Assembly (NCBI GenBank): GCA_032718475.1
Contig: JAUCBJ010000968.1
Span: forward strand, 24,787 to 88,786
Direction: 5' to 3'
Length of the DNA: 64,000 nucleotides
Origin: Nemertoderma westbladi
Taxonomy: Eukaryota; Xenacoelomorpha; Nemertodermatida; Nemertodermatidae
Shown in pieces: positions 49,570-61,372 of the stretch. How positions within the stretch are numbered: the first letter of the stretch is position 1; every line of letters starts with the position of its first letter. The notes beneath the pieces are model-generated. The model ran no database searches and was not told the origin of the DNA. It was given only the letters and a program-made list of their open reading frames with translations. The position numbers were made by a program, and so were the translations under genes.

Positions 49570-52500
49570 ATGGACGCTATTGCATTGGCCTCCTATCATC
49601 CTCTCTGGACCATACGGGACCAAGTCAAATATCTAAGCAGCCGCGGCAATAATTCGTCGGATAGTTCAATGAGCTATCAGACCTTTCCCAGTGTGGAGGA
49701 ACAGATTGCCGCTAATATACGTGAAGAAAATAATGATGAGACTGATAAATCCCCTTCATCTGTATATAATCTCCAATACAGTCTCCAATACATACCCGAC
49801 AAATCTCGACAATGGAGCGATCTCGCATATAAAAGGTAATAATAGCAACTATTATTAATGTGTAATCACGGACTTTACAAAATATTTGGCTAAATTCGGT
49901 TTGGGCGAATTAGCGCAAACCAATAAACAAGATTCGAAGCACAATTTTGCTACTATGGTGACAACAGTTATGCTCGTAATGAGCTGTTATTTGGGTCGAC
50001 TTTCCCTAGATGAAGTCCCCACCCCACCCCCTGTTTTGTTTACCAATAAATACTCGAAGTTTGTTTTTGGTAATTCTACTACTGATGGATGATGGACGGA
50101 AATAAGATCCTTACACGCATCCCGATTCTCCATGGTTGTCGCAATTTCGTTTCTCACCTAAATTTTCCCTTTCAAGCTTCATCCGGTCGGCCACACGGCT
50201 ACGCCTTTCTTGTGTTGGTTGCCAGAAAAAACTGCCAGTATTGTATGATTAATAATAATAATAAAAGTAGATCAGATATGACCTCATGTTTACTTATCCA
50301 GCAGTGCCCACTGTAGATCTGATATGACCTCATGTTTACTTCTCCAGCAGTGCCCACTGTAGATCTGATATTACCTCATGTTTACTTCTCCAGCAGTGCC
50401 CACTGTAGATCTGATATGACCTCATGTTTACTTCTCCAGCAGTGCCCACTGTAGATCTGATATGACCTCATGTTTACTTCTCCAGCAGTGCCCACTGTAG
50501 ATCTGATATTACCTCATGTTTACTTCTCCAGCAGTGCCCACTGTAGATCTGATATGACCTCATGTTTACTTCTCCAGCAGTGCCCACTGTAGATCTGATA
50601 TGACCTCATGTTTACTTCTCCAGCAGTGCCCCCAGTAGATCTGATATGACCTCATGTTTACTTCTCCAGCAGTGCCCACAGTAGATCTGATATTACCTCA
50701 TGTTTACTTCTCCAGCAGTGCCCACAGTAGATCTGATATGACCTCATGTTTACTTCTCCAGCAGTGCCCACGGTAGATCTGATTTTACCTCATGTTTACT
50801 TCTCCAGCAGGCCCACAGTAGATCTGATATGACCTCATGTTTACTTCTCCAGCAGTGCCCACAGTAGATCTGATATGACCTCATGTTTACTTCTCCAGCA
50901 GTGCCCACTGTAGATCTGATAGGACCTCATGTTTACTTCTCCAGCAGTGCCCACAGTAGATCTGATATGACCTCATGTTTACTTCTCCAGCAGTGCCCAC
51001 AGTAGATCTGATATGACCTCATGTTTACTTCTCCAGCAGTGCCCACAGTAGATCTGATATTACCTCACGTTTACTTCTCCAGCAGTGCCCACAGTAGATC
51101 TGATATGACCTCATGTTTACTTCTCCAGCAGTGCCCACAGTAGATCTGATATGACCTCATGTTTACTTCTCCAGCAGTGCCCATGGTAGATCTGATATTA
51201 CCTCATGTTTACTTCTCCAGCAGGCCCACAGTAGATCTGATATGACCTCATGTTTACTTCTCCAGCAGTGCCCACAGTAGATCTGATATGACCTCATGTT
51301 TACTTCTCCAGCAGTGCCAACTGTAGATCTGATAGGACCTCATGTTTACTTCTCCAGCAGTGCCCACAGTAGATCTGATATGACCTCATGTTTACTTCTC
51401 CAGCAGTGCCCACAGTAGATCTGATATGACCTCATGTTTACTTCTCCAGCAGTGCCCACAGTAGATCTGATATTACCTCACGTTTACTTCTCCAGCAGTG
51501 CCCACAGTAGATCTGATATGACCTCATGTTTACTTCTCCAGCAGTGCCCACAGTAGATCTGATATGACCTCATGTTTACTTCTCCAGCAGTGCCCACAGT
51601 AGATCTGATATTACCTCATGTTTACTTCTCCAGCAGTGCCCACTGTAGATCTGATATGACCTCATGTTTACTTCTCCAGCAGTGCCCACAGTAGATCTGA
51701 TATGACCTCATGTTTACTTCTCCAGCAGTGCCAACTGTAGATCTGATAGGACCTCATGTTTACTTCTCCAGCAGTGCCCACAGTAGATCTGATATGACCT
51801 CATGTTTATTTATTATTATTATTTTATATTATTGTTATTATTCATGGTTATGTTTATCATTTTTCAACGTTCTTTAGTTAATTTTTATCGGTGTTGGACA
51901 AGTGGTAGCATTTATATGCAATCCAACGTCAAAATTATTATGTTGCATATCAGCAACCATAGGGAGACAGATTTCTTCGATATTGTAAGCTGGTACACCG
52001 AGGTCTCGTTGGTGATTCACCAATAAAATAATGAATGAAAAGTATTGTATTTATACAGGTTGGAATCAAAATCATTGCTCGATAAATTGAAGTTCAGGCC
52101 TAGCGCGAAATTGGGCATTGTTTACGTGAGTCCGTACTGGGATAGATTGCCGGAACTAAAAGTATGTCGGCTGTCCAACGAAATACGAAGCGCTTATTCG
52201 GGACCGCATGGTGGGTTAATGAAAGCTGCTGAATCCAATATCATTACTCAGAAACAAGGAATTGAGAAATTTGGACCAGCCAGGTAAGTTAGTTTATTTA
52301 TAAAGTGAGCAGGTGTTGGAAAGCTAAATGTGACATACTCTTAAAAATGTACTAAAGTAAAGCGAAAATTAATTTTGATATCCTACTATTAGTCCCTATT
52401 TGAGTCAGAATTTGTATTTTGCTTTCAAACTTCCACAGTGTTTGAAAATAATAATATCTCCATCGACACTTACAAATCATCGCACCACAGAGCTATTCCT

Positions 52501-55500
52501 TGGAACTATTCGTTTTACAGTATTTGTTGTCACATCGTGATGGCCTTATAAGGATCAAATATATGAATTTCAGAGAAATGGATGAGGCGAGGCATTTGCA
52601 AGTTGTATGTAATAGTATTCCTAGTGTGAAAACTGAGGTCAATTCTCTCAAAATTTGGGTAGTGTGGGACCCACATTGCGGGTCATTAATTTACATAACT
52701 CCGTCCAACAACGTCCAACAACATGAGTTGCCATGGAGTCGCTTAATTTATTAATTATCATTTTAGCCAAACCTCTGAAAGTGAAGGATTTTTCGCTGAC
52801 TGTTCCTCGTTTGAAAAATCCCAATCAAACCAAAAAGATGTAGAAGTCAATCTCACTGAGTCCGAAGCTGAACACACCCCTAGGGGAGATGATGATAACA
52901 TCGACTATCTCACTGAGTCCACACGTGAACACCCCACTAGGAGAGACGATGATACGATCGACTTTAACGTCGAAGCAACCAAGTCCACAGAGATGGAAAT
53001 GGAAATTACTGAATCCGACAACGATTACAAAACTTTCACAAAACTAGTAAACGCCACCAAACAGAAATACGATTCATATATCGCTAATTATTGGATGACC
53101 TTTAAGAAGAACAACAGCAGTTCTAAATTCCGGACAGCCGAATCTCCAACAGTGAATAAACAACTAGAAACACCACGTAATACACCCCCTACTAACAACA
53201 GTATAAAATATTTGAGAAACAAAGTATTGCGGAGAAAAGTTAGCAGGAAACAGAGTGTAACAAAACCACTCACACCTCTACCTTTACTTCCATTGACTCA
53301 CGTGACTTCGGATACCGAACAGATAGTTACCCAAAAGATACTCAGACGACGCAGCAGCGTGTGTGGAAACCATCAACGCGGCGTGGATATCGATGTGGAT
53401 GCAGTGGAAGCTGTAGATGGCGTCGTCAAACTGGAGATTAGTACCGATGGGTACGAGTCATCAAATGAAACTAATGTTTCATATGGCCAAGTGAGTCATG
53501 ATACTTTAAAAGTACATTCTGCTGCATCCTACTGAGATTCTCTGTTGCACCAATATTATAATGATATTTACTCGAACGACTAATACAACAGATATCCGTC
53601 TCCAGGGGTCGTAATACATGAATAAGGTATTCAATTAATGTAGCAACCATGTTGATGGGGGTTAACAATTTCGCAATCTCGTAATTCACTTTTTCGAAAT
53701 AGTTAATAAAAAAAAATGAAAAACCCATATATTTTAAACGTAATGCGCACAAATTTATATTACGATACGACTATATCACTTTATATTACAGTAGGCCAAC
53801 TATCAACCATGTTATCCAGAGCCGTTGAGAATGGATAAAATGTAGTATCGGCAATATAGATACAGTATCTCTACTCTGATTAAACGCGTTTATAGGAGGC
53901 GGAATTGGTTGCTGGCCATCCTACATGGAACTGCTACACTGATGATGCAGCATTCGGGATGTCCCAATCGCTATACGAGTACGATCTGTCGATTGGACAG
54001 TGTTGCGGCGAACCGGTTGCTGATTGCTTCGCCGTTTGTAATCGCGAGAACTCAGCTGTTCTGGCTATAGCCGATGGGGTCAGCTGGGGTGTCAAAGCCA
54101 GGATGGCTGCCAGAGCCGCGGTATATGGAGTCATGGATTATATCAATAAAATGTTATCCAGGTTGTTACTTTGAACAATGCAGTAACGATCCTCGAACAA
54201 TCTGTTCTCCTTAAATTCCCTGTGGGCGCATCAACGTCCAGGTGATATCGAACTGGTGACTACCAGTTTTGAAATCTAAACATCCCGATAGAAGACCCGA
54301 GTAGACCGATATAGTAAGACCTGCAAATATACAATGTATGACCGCAACTTATATTTCTACCTGCATTTTGGCTGAGCCACTATCGGAATGGTTAGATCAG
54401 TTCGATCCCACCTGGACGGCAATGCTGACATTGTGAAGCCATCCATTTACCTAATAAATAATTCTACTATAATATGTACAGTAGTGCAGTATAAATCACA
54501 CGCCTAGATCTTACCTTTGAACCTTTATTTCAGGCTCCATATAACGACAACAAACGAAATTTTCCAAATGCTAATTAGGGCTTTCGAGTCTGCACAAGCA
54601 ACAATCATCAATCAGAAAGCCACACTGACAACGTTGACTGTAGCTGTTGTGGTTCCGTTACTTAGCAACGACAGATGGGTGATATGCACCATGGGTGTGG
54701 GGGACAGTCTGGCCTTCCGATGGTCACCTACAGACGGGTTGAACGAACTAACTATAGGATCTCGTGTCGGGACCAGCAAGGTGGGTCTATAAGTATACTG
54801 TAGTTAGACCAACAAGATCGAGCCATGTTATGCGACTTATGTACGAACACATTGTGTCAAGTAGAACAAATCTCCAATCAGACTCTATACATAATTGGAG
54901 GTGTTTTATCAGCCCCCACATGCTTAGCACTTGAAAAGAGCCGCTTCCGCTTTGCAGAACAATGCTTTCGCAATGAGGATCACCCATTGCTCAATATTGT
55001 GCTTTGGCGGGCTCATGGAGTGAATAAGCATGGTGGGCTGCCCATGACTATCTTGAGACGCCTCTTAAAGGACACTGGCCTAAATTTGCGGTTGATCGAG
55101 CATTTGCGGTTGATCGAGCAAATATCATGAGGGACAGGGAGTTGTGGCGGTGCGATTTTGTCGACAGGTCGGCATAGCATTCTTAATATATATATTAATT
55201 TATACATGCAGTTCCTCGGCAGCATGTCGATAGTAGTAATAGTAGCATAAACAGAGTGGAAGTGTTTACTGTGGAAGATCACCCATGGTGGTGAACAGGA
55301 ATTCCTTTAGGAAACAGAGTGGAAGTGTTTACTGTGGAAGATCTCCCATGGTGGTGAACAGGCATTCCTTTAGGAAACAGAGTGGAAGTGTTTACTGTGG
55401 AAGATCACCCATGGTGGTGAACAGGCATTTCTTTAGGAAACAGAGTGGAAGTGTTTACTGTGGAAGATCCCCCATGGTGGTGAACAGGCATTCTTTTAGG

Positions 55501-58022
55501 AAACAGAGTGGAAGTGTTTACTGTGGAAGATCACCCATGGTGGTGAACAGGGATTCCTTTAGGAAACAGAGTGGAAGTGTTTACTGTGGAAGATCACCCA
55601 TGGTGGTGAACAGGCATTCCTTTAGGAAACAAAACAGAGTGGGAGTGTTTACTGTGGAAGATCACCCATGGTGGTGAACAGGCATTCCTTTAGGAAACAG
55701 AGTGGAAGTGTTTACTGTGGAAGATCACCCATGGTGGTGAACAGGCATTCCTTTAAGAAGCAGAGTGGAAGGGTTTACTGTGGAAGATCACCCATGGTGG
55801 TGAACAGGCATTCCTTTAGGAAACAGAGTGGAAGTGTTTACTGTGGAAGATCACCCATGGTGGTGAACAGGCATTCCTTTAGGAAACAGAGTGGAAGTGT
55901 TTACTGTGGAAGATCACCCATGGTGGTGAACTGGCATTCCTTTAAGAAGCAGAGTGGAAGGGTTTACTGTGGAAGATCACCCATGGTGGTGAACAGGCAT
56001 TCCTTTAGGAAACAGAGTGGAAGTGTTTACTGTGGAAGATCACCCATGGTGGTGAACATGCATTCCTTTAGGAAACAGAGTGGAAGGGTTTACTGTGGAA
56101 GATCACCCATGGTGGTGAACAGGCATTCCTTTAGGAAACAAAACGGAGTGGGAGTGTTTACTGTGGAAGATCACCCATGGTGGTGAACAGGCATTCCTTT
56201 AGGAAACAGAGTGGAAGTGTTTACTGTGGAAGATCACGCATGGTGGTGAACAGGCATTCCTTTAAGAAGCAGAGTGGAAGGGTTTACTGTGGAAGATCAC
56301 CCATGGTGGTGAACAGGCATTCCTTTAGGAAACAGAGTGGAAGTGTTTACTGTGGAAGATCACCCATGGTGGTGAACAGGCATTCCTTTAGGAAACAGAG
56401 TGGAAGTGTTTACTGCGGAAGATCACCCATGGTGGTGAACAGGCATTCCTTTAAGAAGCAGAGTGGAAGGGTTTACTGTGGAAGATCACCCATGGTGGTG
56501 AACAGGCATTCCTTTAGGAAACAGAATGGAAGGGTTTACTGTGGAAGATCACCCATGGTGGTGAACAAGCATTCCTTTAGGAAACAGAGTGGAAGGTTTT
56601 ACTGTGGAAGATCACCCATGGTGGTGAACAGGCATTCCTTTAGGAAACAGAATGGAAGGGTTTACTGTGGAAGATCACCCATGGTGGTGAACAAGCATTC
56701 CTTTAGGAAACAGAGTGGAAGTGTTTACTGTGGAAGATCACCCATGGTGGTGAACAGGCATTCCTTTAGGAAACAGAGTGGAAGGGTTTACTGTGGAAGA
56801 TCATCCATGGTGGTGAACAGGCATTCCTTTGCTTAACTTCCCTAAAACATTATCCGATTCATTTAATATTATTAGAGTTGTAGACAATAAATGATGGACA
56901 AAATATAAACAGGATGACCAATATTCCAATATTTAACAACAAAATTAATATTAGGTCTAATTATTTTTATAATATTATAAATTAAAATACGTTTTACCCC
57001 ATTTGCAGTAAGTTTGTTAAAAAGAACCATATTGTATTCATTTTCACTTTTATGACGTAGGCCTTTGTTATACTTCGCCTTGCTATACTGTGTACCGTAG
57101 TGTATTATAGGCCTACTACACTATATTCAGTACTAATTTATCAACACATCACCCATCTCATTTAATCCCGCGTCCCATGTCTGTTCGTGACTCGGAAACA
57201 GTTGACACTTACATAATCAAGTAAGGTTTCACTGAAATTCCACATTGCGTAAAATTACGAACAATTTAATTGATTAATTAACGAAACTCTTCTCAATGAA
57301 GTTCGACGAACCTACAGTACCGAAATATACCATTTTGTTTTCTAGACTCGCGATATGTCTGACTCGGGAGGGGCCCTTGGTCCTTGTAAGAACGGAGACC
57401 AACCTGATCTCTCGAATGCTAATTTTAGTCTGACTGTGTGTGAAGCCGGCGACATAGTCTTTCTCACAACAGATGGAGTCAGTGATAACTTTGATACATA
57501 TGTTTCTACGGGACAAGGCCATGGCGACTCTCAATGTAAGCAATAATTCGGTATAATTATCGCCTTGGCTAATAGAATGAGAATGACAATCAGATAATTA
57601 CACTTAGATGAGATGGTTAGATGATGGGAAGTATAGTTGTGTCAAAAGTTTCAATAATAATAGCTCATGTACTTTTTATAGGTACAACGTCTCCAACATT
57701 GTCACCAGAACAATATCACCAACAATTTCTCACGAACATGGAGAATCCTATATTAAAGTTTACAGAAGAGTTAGATGATCACGCCGTTACGGCTCGAGAT
57801 TTGGTTACCTGCCTGCAGTCGGCAGTTATCAAATGTACTTCTGACAAACGCCAGTTCATGGAGTTTATGCACAAAGAATTACAAACTTTAAATTCAAGGG
57901 AACAGCGGGTCAGACAAAAGGAATTAGTTGTCCAAGCGAAACGCTTACCTGGAAAACTAGACCACGCTACCGTTGTAGCATTTAAAATTACACAGCTGAG
58001 TTTTAAATTGACTCAAACGTAA
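49570..58022 (+). CDS. PP2C-type (PPM family) Ser/Thr phosphatase domain protein, seven exons
   Basis: PP2C enzymes are metal-dependent Ser/Thr phosphatases. I join 49570-49835, 52059-52283, 52767-53490, 53896-54161, 54534-54780, 57346-57535 and 57682-58022. All junctions are GT-AG, phases match (2, 2, 0, 2, 0, 1), and the product is 752 aa. ATG 49570 is preceded by an in-frame TAA at 49558. Residues 1-163 hold a conserved-looking segment (YSGPHGGLMKAAESN). Residues 164-405 are a polar, acidic, probably disordered linker. The catalytic part is about 406-720: TDDAAFG, then LAIADGVSWG (Asp465, metal site), TLTTLTVAVV, GVGDS (548-552), and LTTDGVSDNF with Asp619 and Asp623. The DGV form, rather than DGHGG, resembles the PPTC7/bacterial branch. 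I do not recognise the subfamily; activity is inferred from the retained aspartates. An AATAAA overlaps the end at 58024. The gene is convergent with the channel at 58294. Confidence 0.88.
49978..50033. repeat. Dispersed poly-C repeat R2, diverged copy 3
   Basis: Contains gagctgttatttgggtcgac, then ttccctagatgaag and tccccaccccacccc. The block order matches the copies at 15047 and 34728, but the C tract is interrupted. It lies in intron 1 of the phosphatase gene, where short ORFs (49886, 50089) have no support. Confidence 0.55.
50266..51808. repeat. 46-bp minisatellite in phosphatase intron 1
   Basis: The unit combines gtagatctgatatgacctc, atgtttacttctccagcag and tgcccaca, about 33 copies. 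Variants are tattacc for tatgacc, cactgtag for cacagtag, and units with a 2-bp deletion (gcaggcccac). The deletion variant and its neighbours recur about 412 bp apart near 50808 and 51220, so blocks of nine units have been duplicated. An AT-rich 250-bp stretch separates it from exon 2. Confidence 0.97.
54794..55195 (+). mobile_element. LINE 3' relic in phosphatase intron 5
   Basis: Encodes ISNQTLYIIGG, then LEKSRFRFAEQCFRNEDH and GVNKHGGLPMTILRRLLKD. These match the end of the LINE at 17.3-19.1 kb (ISNQTLYNIGG, NRLRFAGHCFRRED). The following non-coding part (ttttgtcgacaggtcggcat) also matches that element's 3' end near 17310. A small duplication of catttgcggttgatcgag lies at about 55086-55120. 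It is a dead 5'-truncated copy in the same orientation as the host gene. Confidence 0.85.
55247..56850. repeat. 63-bp minisatellite in phosphatase intron 5, derived from repeat R1
   Basis: The unit combines gtttactgtggaagatcacc, catggtggtgaacaggcatt and cctttaggaaacagagtgga, about 25 copies. Variants include aagaagcag and aaacaaaacagagtggg. A unit length of 21 codons leaves plus-strand ORFs open (55285-56836), which are not genes. The final unit runs into cctttgcttaacttcc, which continues the dispersed repeat R1 as read on the minus strand at 8184-8083 (ccttggcttaacgagcc). This indicates that the array grew inside a copy of R1. The remaining intron to 57345 is AT-rich and unassigned. Confidence 0.93.
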
Positions 58023-58293
58023 AATAAAAAAGGTAACGTGGTCTAAGATAGTAACTTATTAGTTTTTAAGGTGCAAAACGACCATAAATTTTTTTTTTGT
58101 AAATATTAAGTATTTTACCAATTAGTAAACAACTCCCCATGGTATTTCTTACACAAAGTACCGATATCACCAGTTAACGTTTCTGATTATAGGCCTAATT
58201 GATAAAATGATGCAAAAAACGAGGCAATTCAGTGCGAAAATAAAAAGTTTAACTCCTTGGTAGGCCTATATTCTACTATATTAATATTATTAA

Positions 58294-59712
58294 TTATATA
58301 TAATCAAATAAATTATGTTTCCATACGGGGGTATCATCTACATAAGAAATGGCTGATTCCCCAGACACCTCTGGCCCTCTCTGGTTGTTAGTATCCCAGC
58401 CCCAGACTATCCTACTTTCTTTCCCCCTTTCCACTTTCATTATTTCCCAAAGTTTTCTTCTCTCCAAATAATCTCTATCCTTCCTGACCATATTTTTATG
58501 ACGTACGAGACGCAGTAAATAAATGTAGATTAGGAACGCGATGTTTGATCCGATAAATGTTAGGAAGCATATGGTAAACACGACTGAATCGACTAAATCG
58601 CCAAATTCCTGCATATCGGTTGTCACACCTTCATCTCCAGGACAGTCATCGCGAATTGATAAAGTCGCGTAGACCATAATCATCCCGGTAAGAAAACTCA
58701 CAGATGAGAGCGTGTACTTATCTATTAGAGTGAGGTAATTTATTGTCGGTAGATTGTTAGATGCCACTATCTTAACGGCAATAGCTGTCAGTAACAGAGT
58801 GATGGACAAGGCCAGACGATTTGCATGGTCACATCTCGATACCGAGAATGGAGTCATCGACAAAGACACAACCATTACCATGATAACTACTACGTTCCAT
58901 ATATAGTAACTGAATTTCCTTCGGGCTCTGGCCGTGGCTGTAATCTCCGGGTTTGAGGGCACCCAATCACGTACAATGTCCAGTCTACCCTGAACCAACT
59001 CAATATGTTTGTATAAAATCCAAGAGCTCGAGCTTCGGAAGGAATGCGTGTTGATCTCGCTCATGTTTTCAGGATCTTCTATCAGCGAAACTTCGCGGAT
59101 ACTTCTTTCGCTCCCGAGCGTGAGAGAAAGGTCTTGAATGTCAACCGGGAATGTTTGCAGTTCCATTCGCTCGTAAAACGTGCCCTTTTGCCGCCTCTTA
59201 AAAATCACCCATGGTTCTCCATCTTCGAACTTAACTTTCTTCCAGCACTCGCTTTTAGATGCTTCGCCTTCTTTATTAACGAATCGTAGACAAGGATCCC
59301 AGAAGTTTGACCAATTAATGTGCTTCAATTCATCTTCTGTGAATCCTTTGAAGGCTGGTTCACGCCACCTCGCTCTCACCATAACATCAGCTACAAACAA
59401 CTCACGTACCGTATCAACAACGCCTATATTTAGCAAAGAAAATTTTACGTATATTTCAACAGGGTAGTCTTTGTAATGGGATATAGAACCTCGCCTTGTC
59501 ACATCAATGGTAGGCTTAGTCACAGGCAAGTGAATGAGTTTCTCTACAAATGGTCGAGTTAATGAATCCTTTAACGCGGTAGTATTCTCTGTGATGCAGC
59601 GATTAAGTAATTCCAATAATTCACCGGTTGTTGGCGGACTTTCGTTCTTCCTATTCACAGAAACTCTGCCTTTGCTAAGAACCGACTTAACCTTGTTTTC
59701 GGGGGATTCCAT
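58294..59712 (-). CDS. Pentameric ligand-gated ion channel subunit lacking the Cys-loop cysteines
   Basis: Such subunits form five-part membrane channels opened by an extracellular ligand. The single-exon ORF gives 472 residues. The ligand-binding part (about 80-250) has LFVADVMVRARWREP, NFWDPCLRF and FPVDIQDLSLTLGSE at 188-202. In classic Cys-loop receptors cysteines flank the FPxD motif; here those positions appear to be Glu181 and Leu195, so the disulfide is absent, as in prokaryotic homologues. Helices follow: M1 about 268-288, M2 about 299-317 (LALSITLLLTAIAVKIV) with the typical linker LPTINYLTLIDKYT, M3 about 332-352 and M4 about 376-402. The M3-M4 loop is very short (~24 aa). M4 is followed by a charged ~70-residue tail, unlike classic animal receptors, which end soon after M4. 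No signal peptide is visible before the ~80-residue polar N-terminus. Ligand and ion selectivity cannot be inferred. Related cysteine-less channels exist in several invertebrates. The gene converges on the phosphatase gene, 271 bp away. Confidence 0.88.
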   Translation of the reverse strand: MESPENKVKSVLSKGRVSVNRKNESPPTTGELLELLNRCITENTTALKDSLTRPFVEKLIHLPVTKPTIDVTRRGSISHYKDYPVEIYVKFSLLNIGVVDTVRELFVADVMVRARWREPAFKGFTEDELKHINWSNFWDPCLRFVNKEGEASKSECWKKVKFEDGEPWVIFKRRQKGTFYERMELQTFPVDIQDLSLTLGSERSIREVSLIEDPENMSEINTHSFRSSSSWILYKHIELVQGRLDIVRDWVPSNPEITATARARRKFSYYIWNVVVIMVMVVSLSMTPFSVSRCDHANRLALSITLLLTAIAVKIVASNNLPTINYLTLIDKYTLSSVSFLTGMIMVYATLSIRDDCPGDEGVTTDMQEFGDLVDSVVFTICFLTFIGSNIAFLIYIYLLRLVRHKNMVRKDRDYLERRKLWEIMKVERGKESRIVWGWDTNNQRGPEVSGESAISYVDDTPVWKHNLFDYI

Positions 59713-60236
59713 ACCATAATAACTGAACTGATTAAATCTTGAAATAAAACTTATCGATTCTTCGGGGACTTATAATTACCAATTATAATAATAATAATCA
59801 GCCTAGATTATCCCAAATCCCAACTGAATGTTGGTAGTTAAGCCAAGTAGTTTACAATTACAAATATCACATACAAATTAAGATGTGGCCAAGTAAATTT
59901 TAACCATATCTTTTAGCTTTGAGGCTGGAATTTACAATCAAATATTGTCTACTGACTAATAAAAATTGTGTTATTTTGAAGAGAAGTGAGAGAAGTGTTA
60001 TAGAACATTAGTAGATATTATTTATTAAGGTAGCTATTGTTTTTTCGTTTGTTTTTACTAGCGAAGTAAGCTATATTTTGAAATTATATAAAACATTTTG
60101 TAAAAACAAAGCTCTATGAGGTGCAAATATCCATTTTCGTAACAATTACAATTCATAATATAGTATATGTCGTATTCGTAACACTTTTTATTGCATTGTA
60201 TTATTCTTGGATAATAAATTAGGCTAATTAATCCAG
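59713..60236. other. Upstream region of the channel gene
   Basis: AT-rich sequence between the channel start codon and the 36-bp array, so it should contain the promoter (minus strand). I see no certain TATA box or initiator and no other gene. Confidence 0.45.
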
Positions 60237-61372
60237 CAACAATATAGTCTTGTTAACCACCCCAACCAACAACACCTAGGCCTACATACGGACCACCCCA
60301 ACCAACAACACCTAGGCCTACATACGGACCACACCAACCAAGAACACCTAGGCCTACATACGGACCACACCAACCAACAACACCTAGGCCTACATACGGA
60401 CCACACCAACCAACAACACCTAGGCCTACATACGGACCACCCCAACCAACAACACCTAGGTCTACATACGGACCACCCCAACCAACAACACCTAGGCCTA
60501 CATACGGACCACCCCAACCAACAACACCTAGGCCTACATACGGACCACCCCAACCAACAACACCTAGGTCTACATACGGACCACCTCAACCAACAACACC
60601 TAGGTCTACATACGGACCACCTCAACCAACAACACCTAGGCCTACATACGGACCACCCCAACCAACAACACCTAGGTCTACATACGGACCACCCCAACCA
60701 ACAACACCTAGGTCTACATACGGACCACCACCAACCAACAACACCTAGGCCTACATACGGACCACCCCAACCAACAACACCTAGGCCTACATACGGACCA
60801 CCCCAACCAACAACACCTAGGCCTACATACGGACCACACCAACCAACAACACCTAGGCCTACATACGGACCACCCCAACCAACAACACCTAGGTCTACAT
60901 ACGGACCACCCCAACCAACAACACCTAGGCCTACATACGGACCACCCCAACCAACAACACCTAGGCCTACATACGGACCACCCCAACCAACAACACCTAG
61001 GCCTACATACGGACCACACCAACCAACAACACCTAGGCCTACATACGGACCACCCCAACCAACAACACCTAGGCCTACATACGGACCACCCCAACCAACA
61101 ACACCTAGGCCTACATACGGACCACCCCAACCAACAACACCTAGGCCTACATACGGACCACCCCAACCAACAACACCTAGGCCTACATACGGACCACACC
61201 AACCAACAACACCTAGGCCTACATACGGACCACCCCAACCAACAACACCTAGGCCTACATACGGACCACCCCAACCAACAACACCTAGGCCTACATACGG
61301 ACCACACCAACCAACAACACCTAGATCTACATACGGACAATCCCAACCAACAACACCTAGGCCTACATACGC
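60237..61372. repeat. 36-bp minisatellite, ~31 copies
   Basis: The unit combines aacaacacctaggcctac, atacggaccacc and ccaacc. Spacing between cctaggccta blocks is 36 bp. Variants are aggtct for aggcct and ccacacc for ccacccc. Since 36 is divisible by three, minus-strand frames stay open (repeating GLGVVGWGGPYV and SVCRPRCCWLGW); these are array artefacts. It lies 0.5 kb upstream of the channel gene start. Confidence 0.97.

Noticed and set aside
50266-51808. Possible CRISPR array (regular ~46-bp repeats)
   Set aside because: The repeats are contiguous without unique spacers, in an intron of a eukaryotic gene. It is a minisatellite; the same holds for the other arrays.
52500-52754. 84-codon ORF between phosphatase exons 2 and 3
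   Set aside because: Exons 2 and 3 join in phase without it, and it lacks flanking splice sites of the right phase.
54370-54430. tRNA-like sequence with gttcgatccc in phosphatase intron 4
   Set aside because: Only a partial B box and a weak A box are seen, with no clear body or tail. It is too little to call a SINE or tRNA.
55285-56836. Plus-strand ORFs repeating MVVNRHSFRKQSG
   Set aside because: Translation of the 63-bp minisatellite inside phosphatase intron 5. The array derives from a non-coding dispersed repeat.
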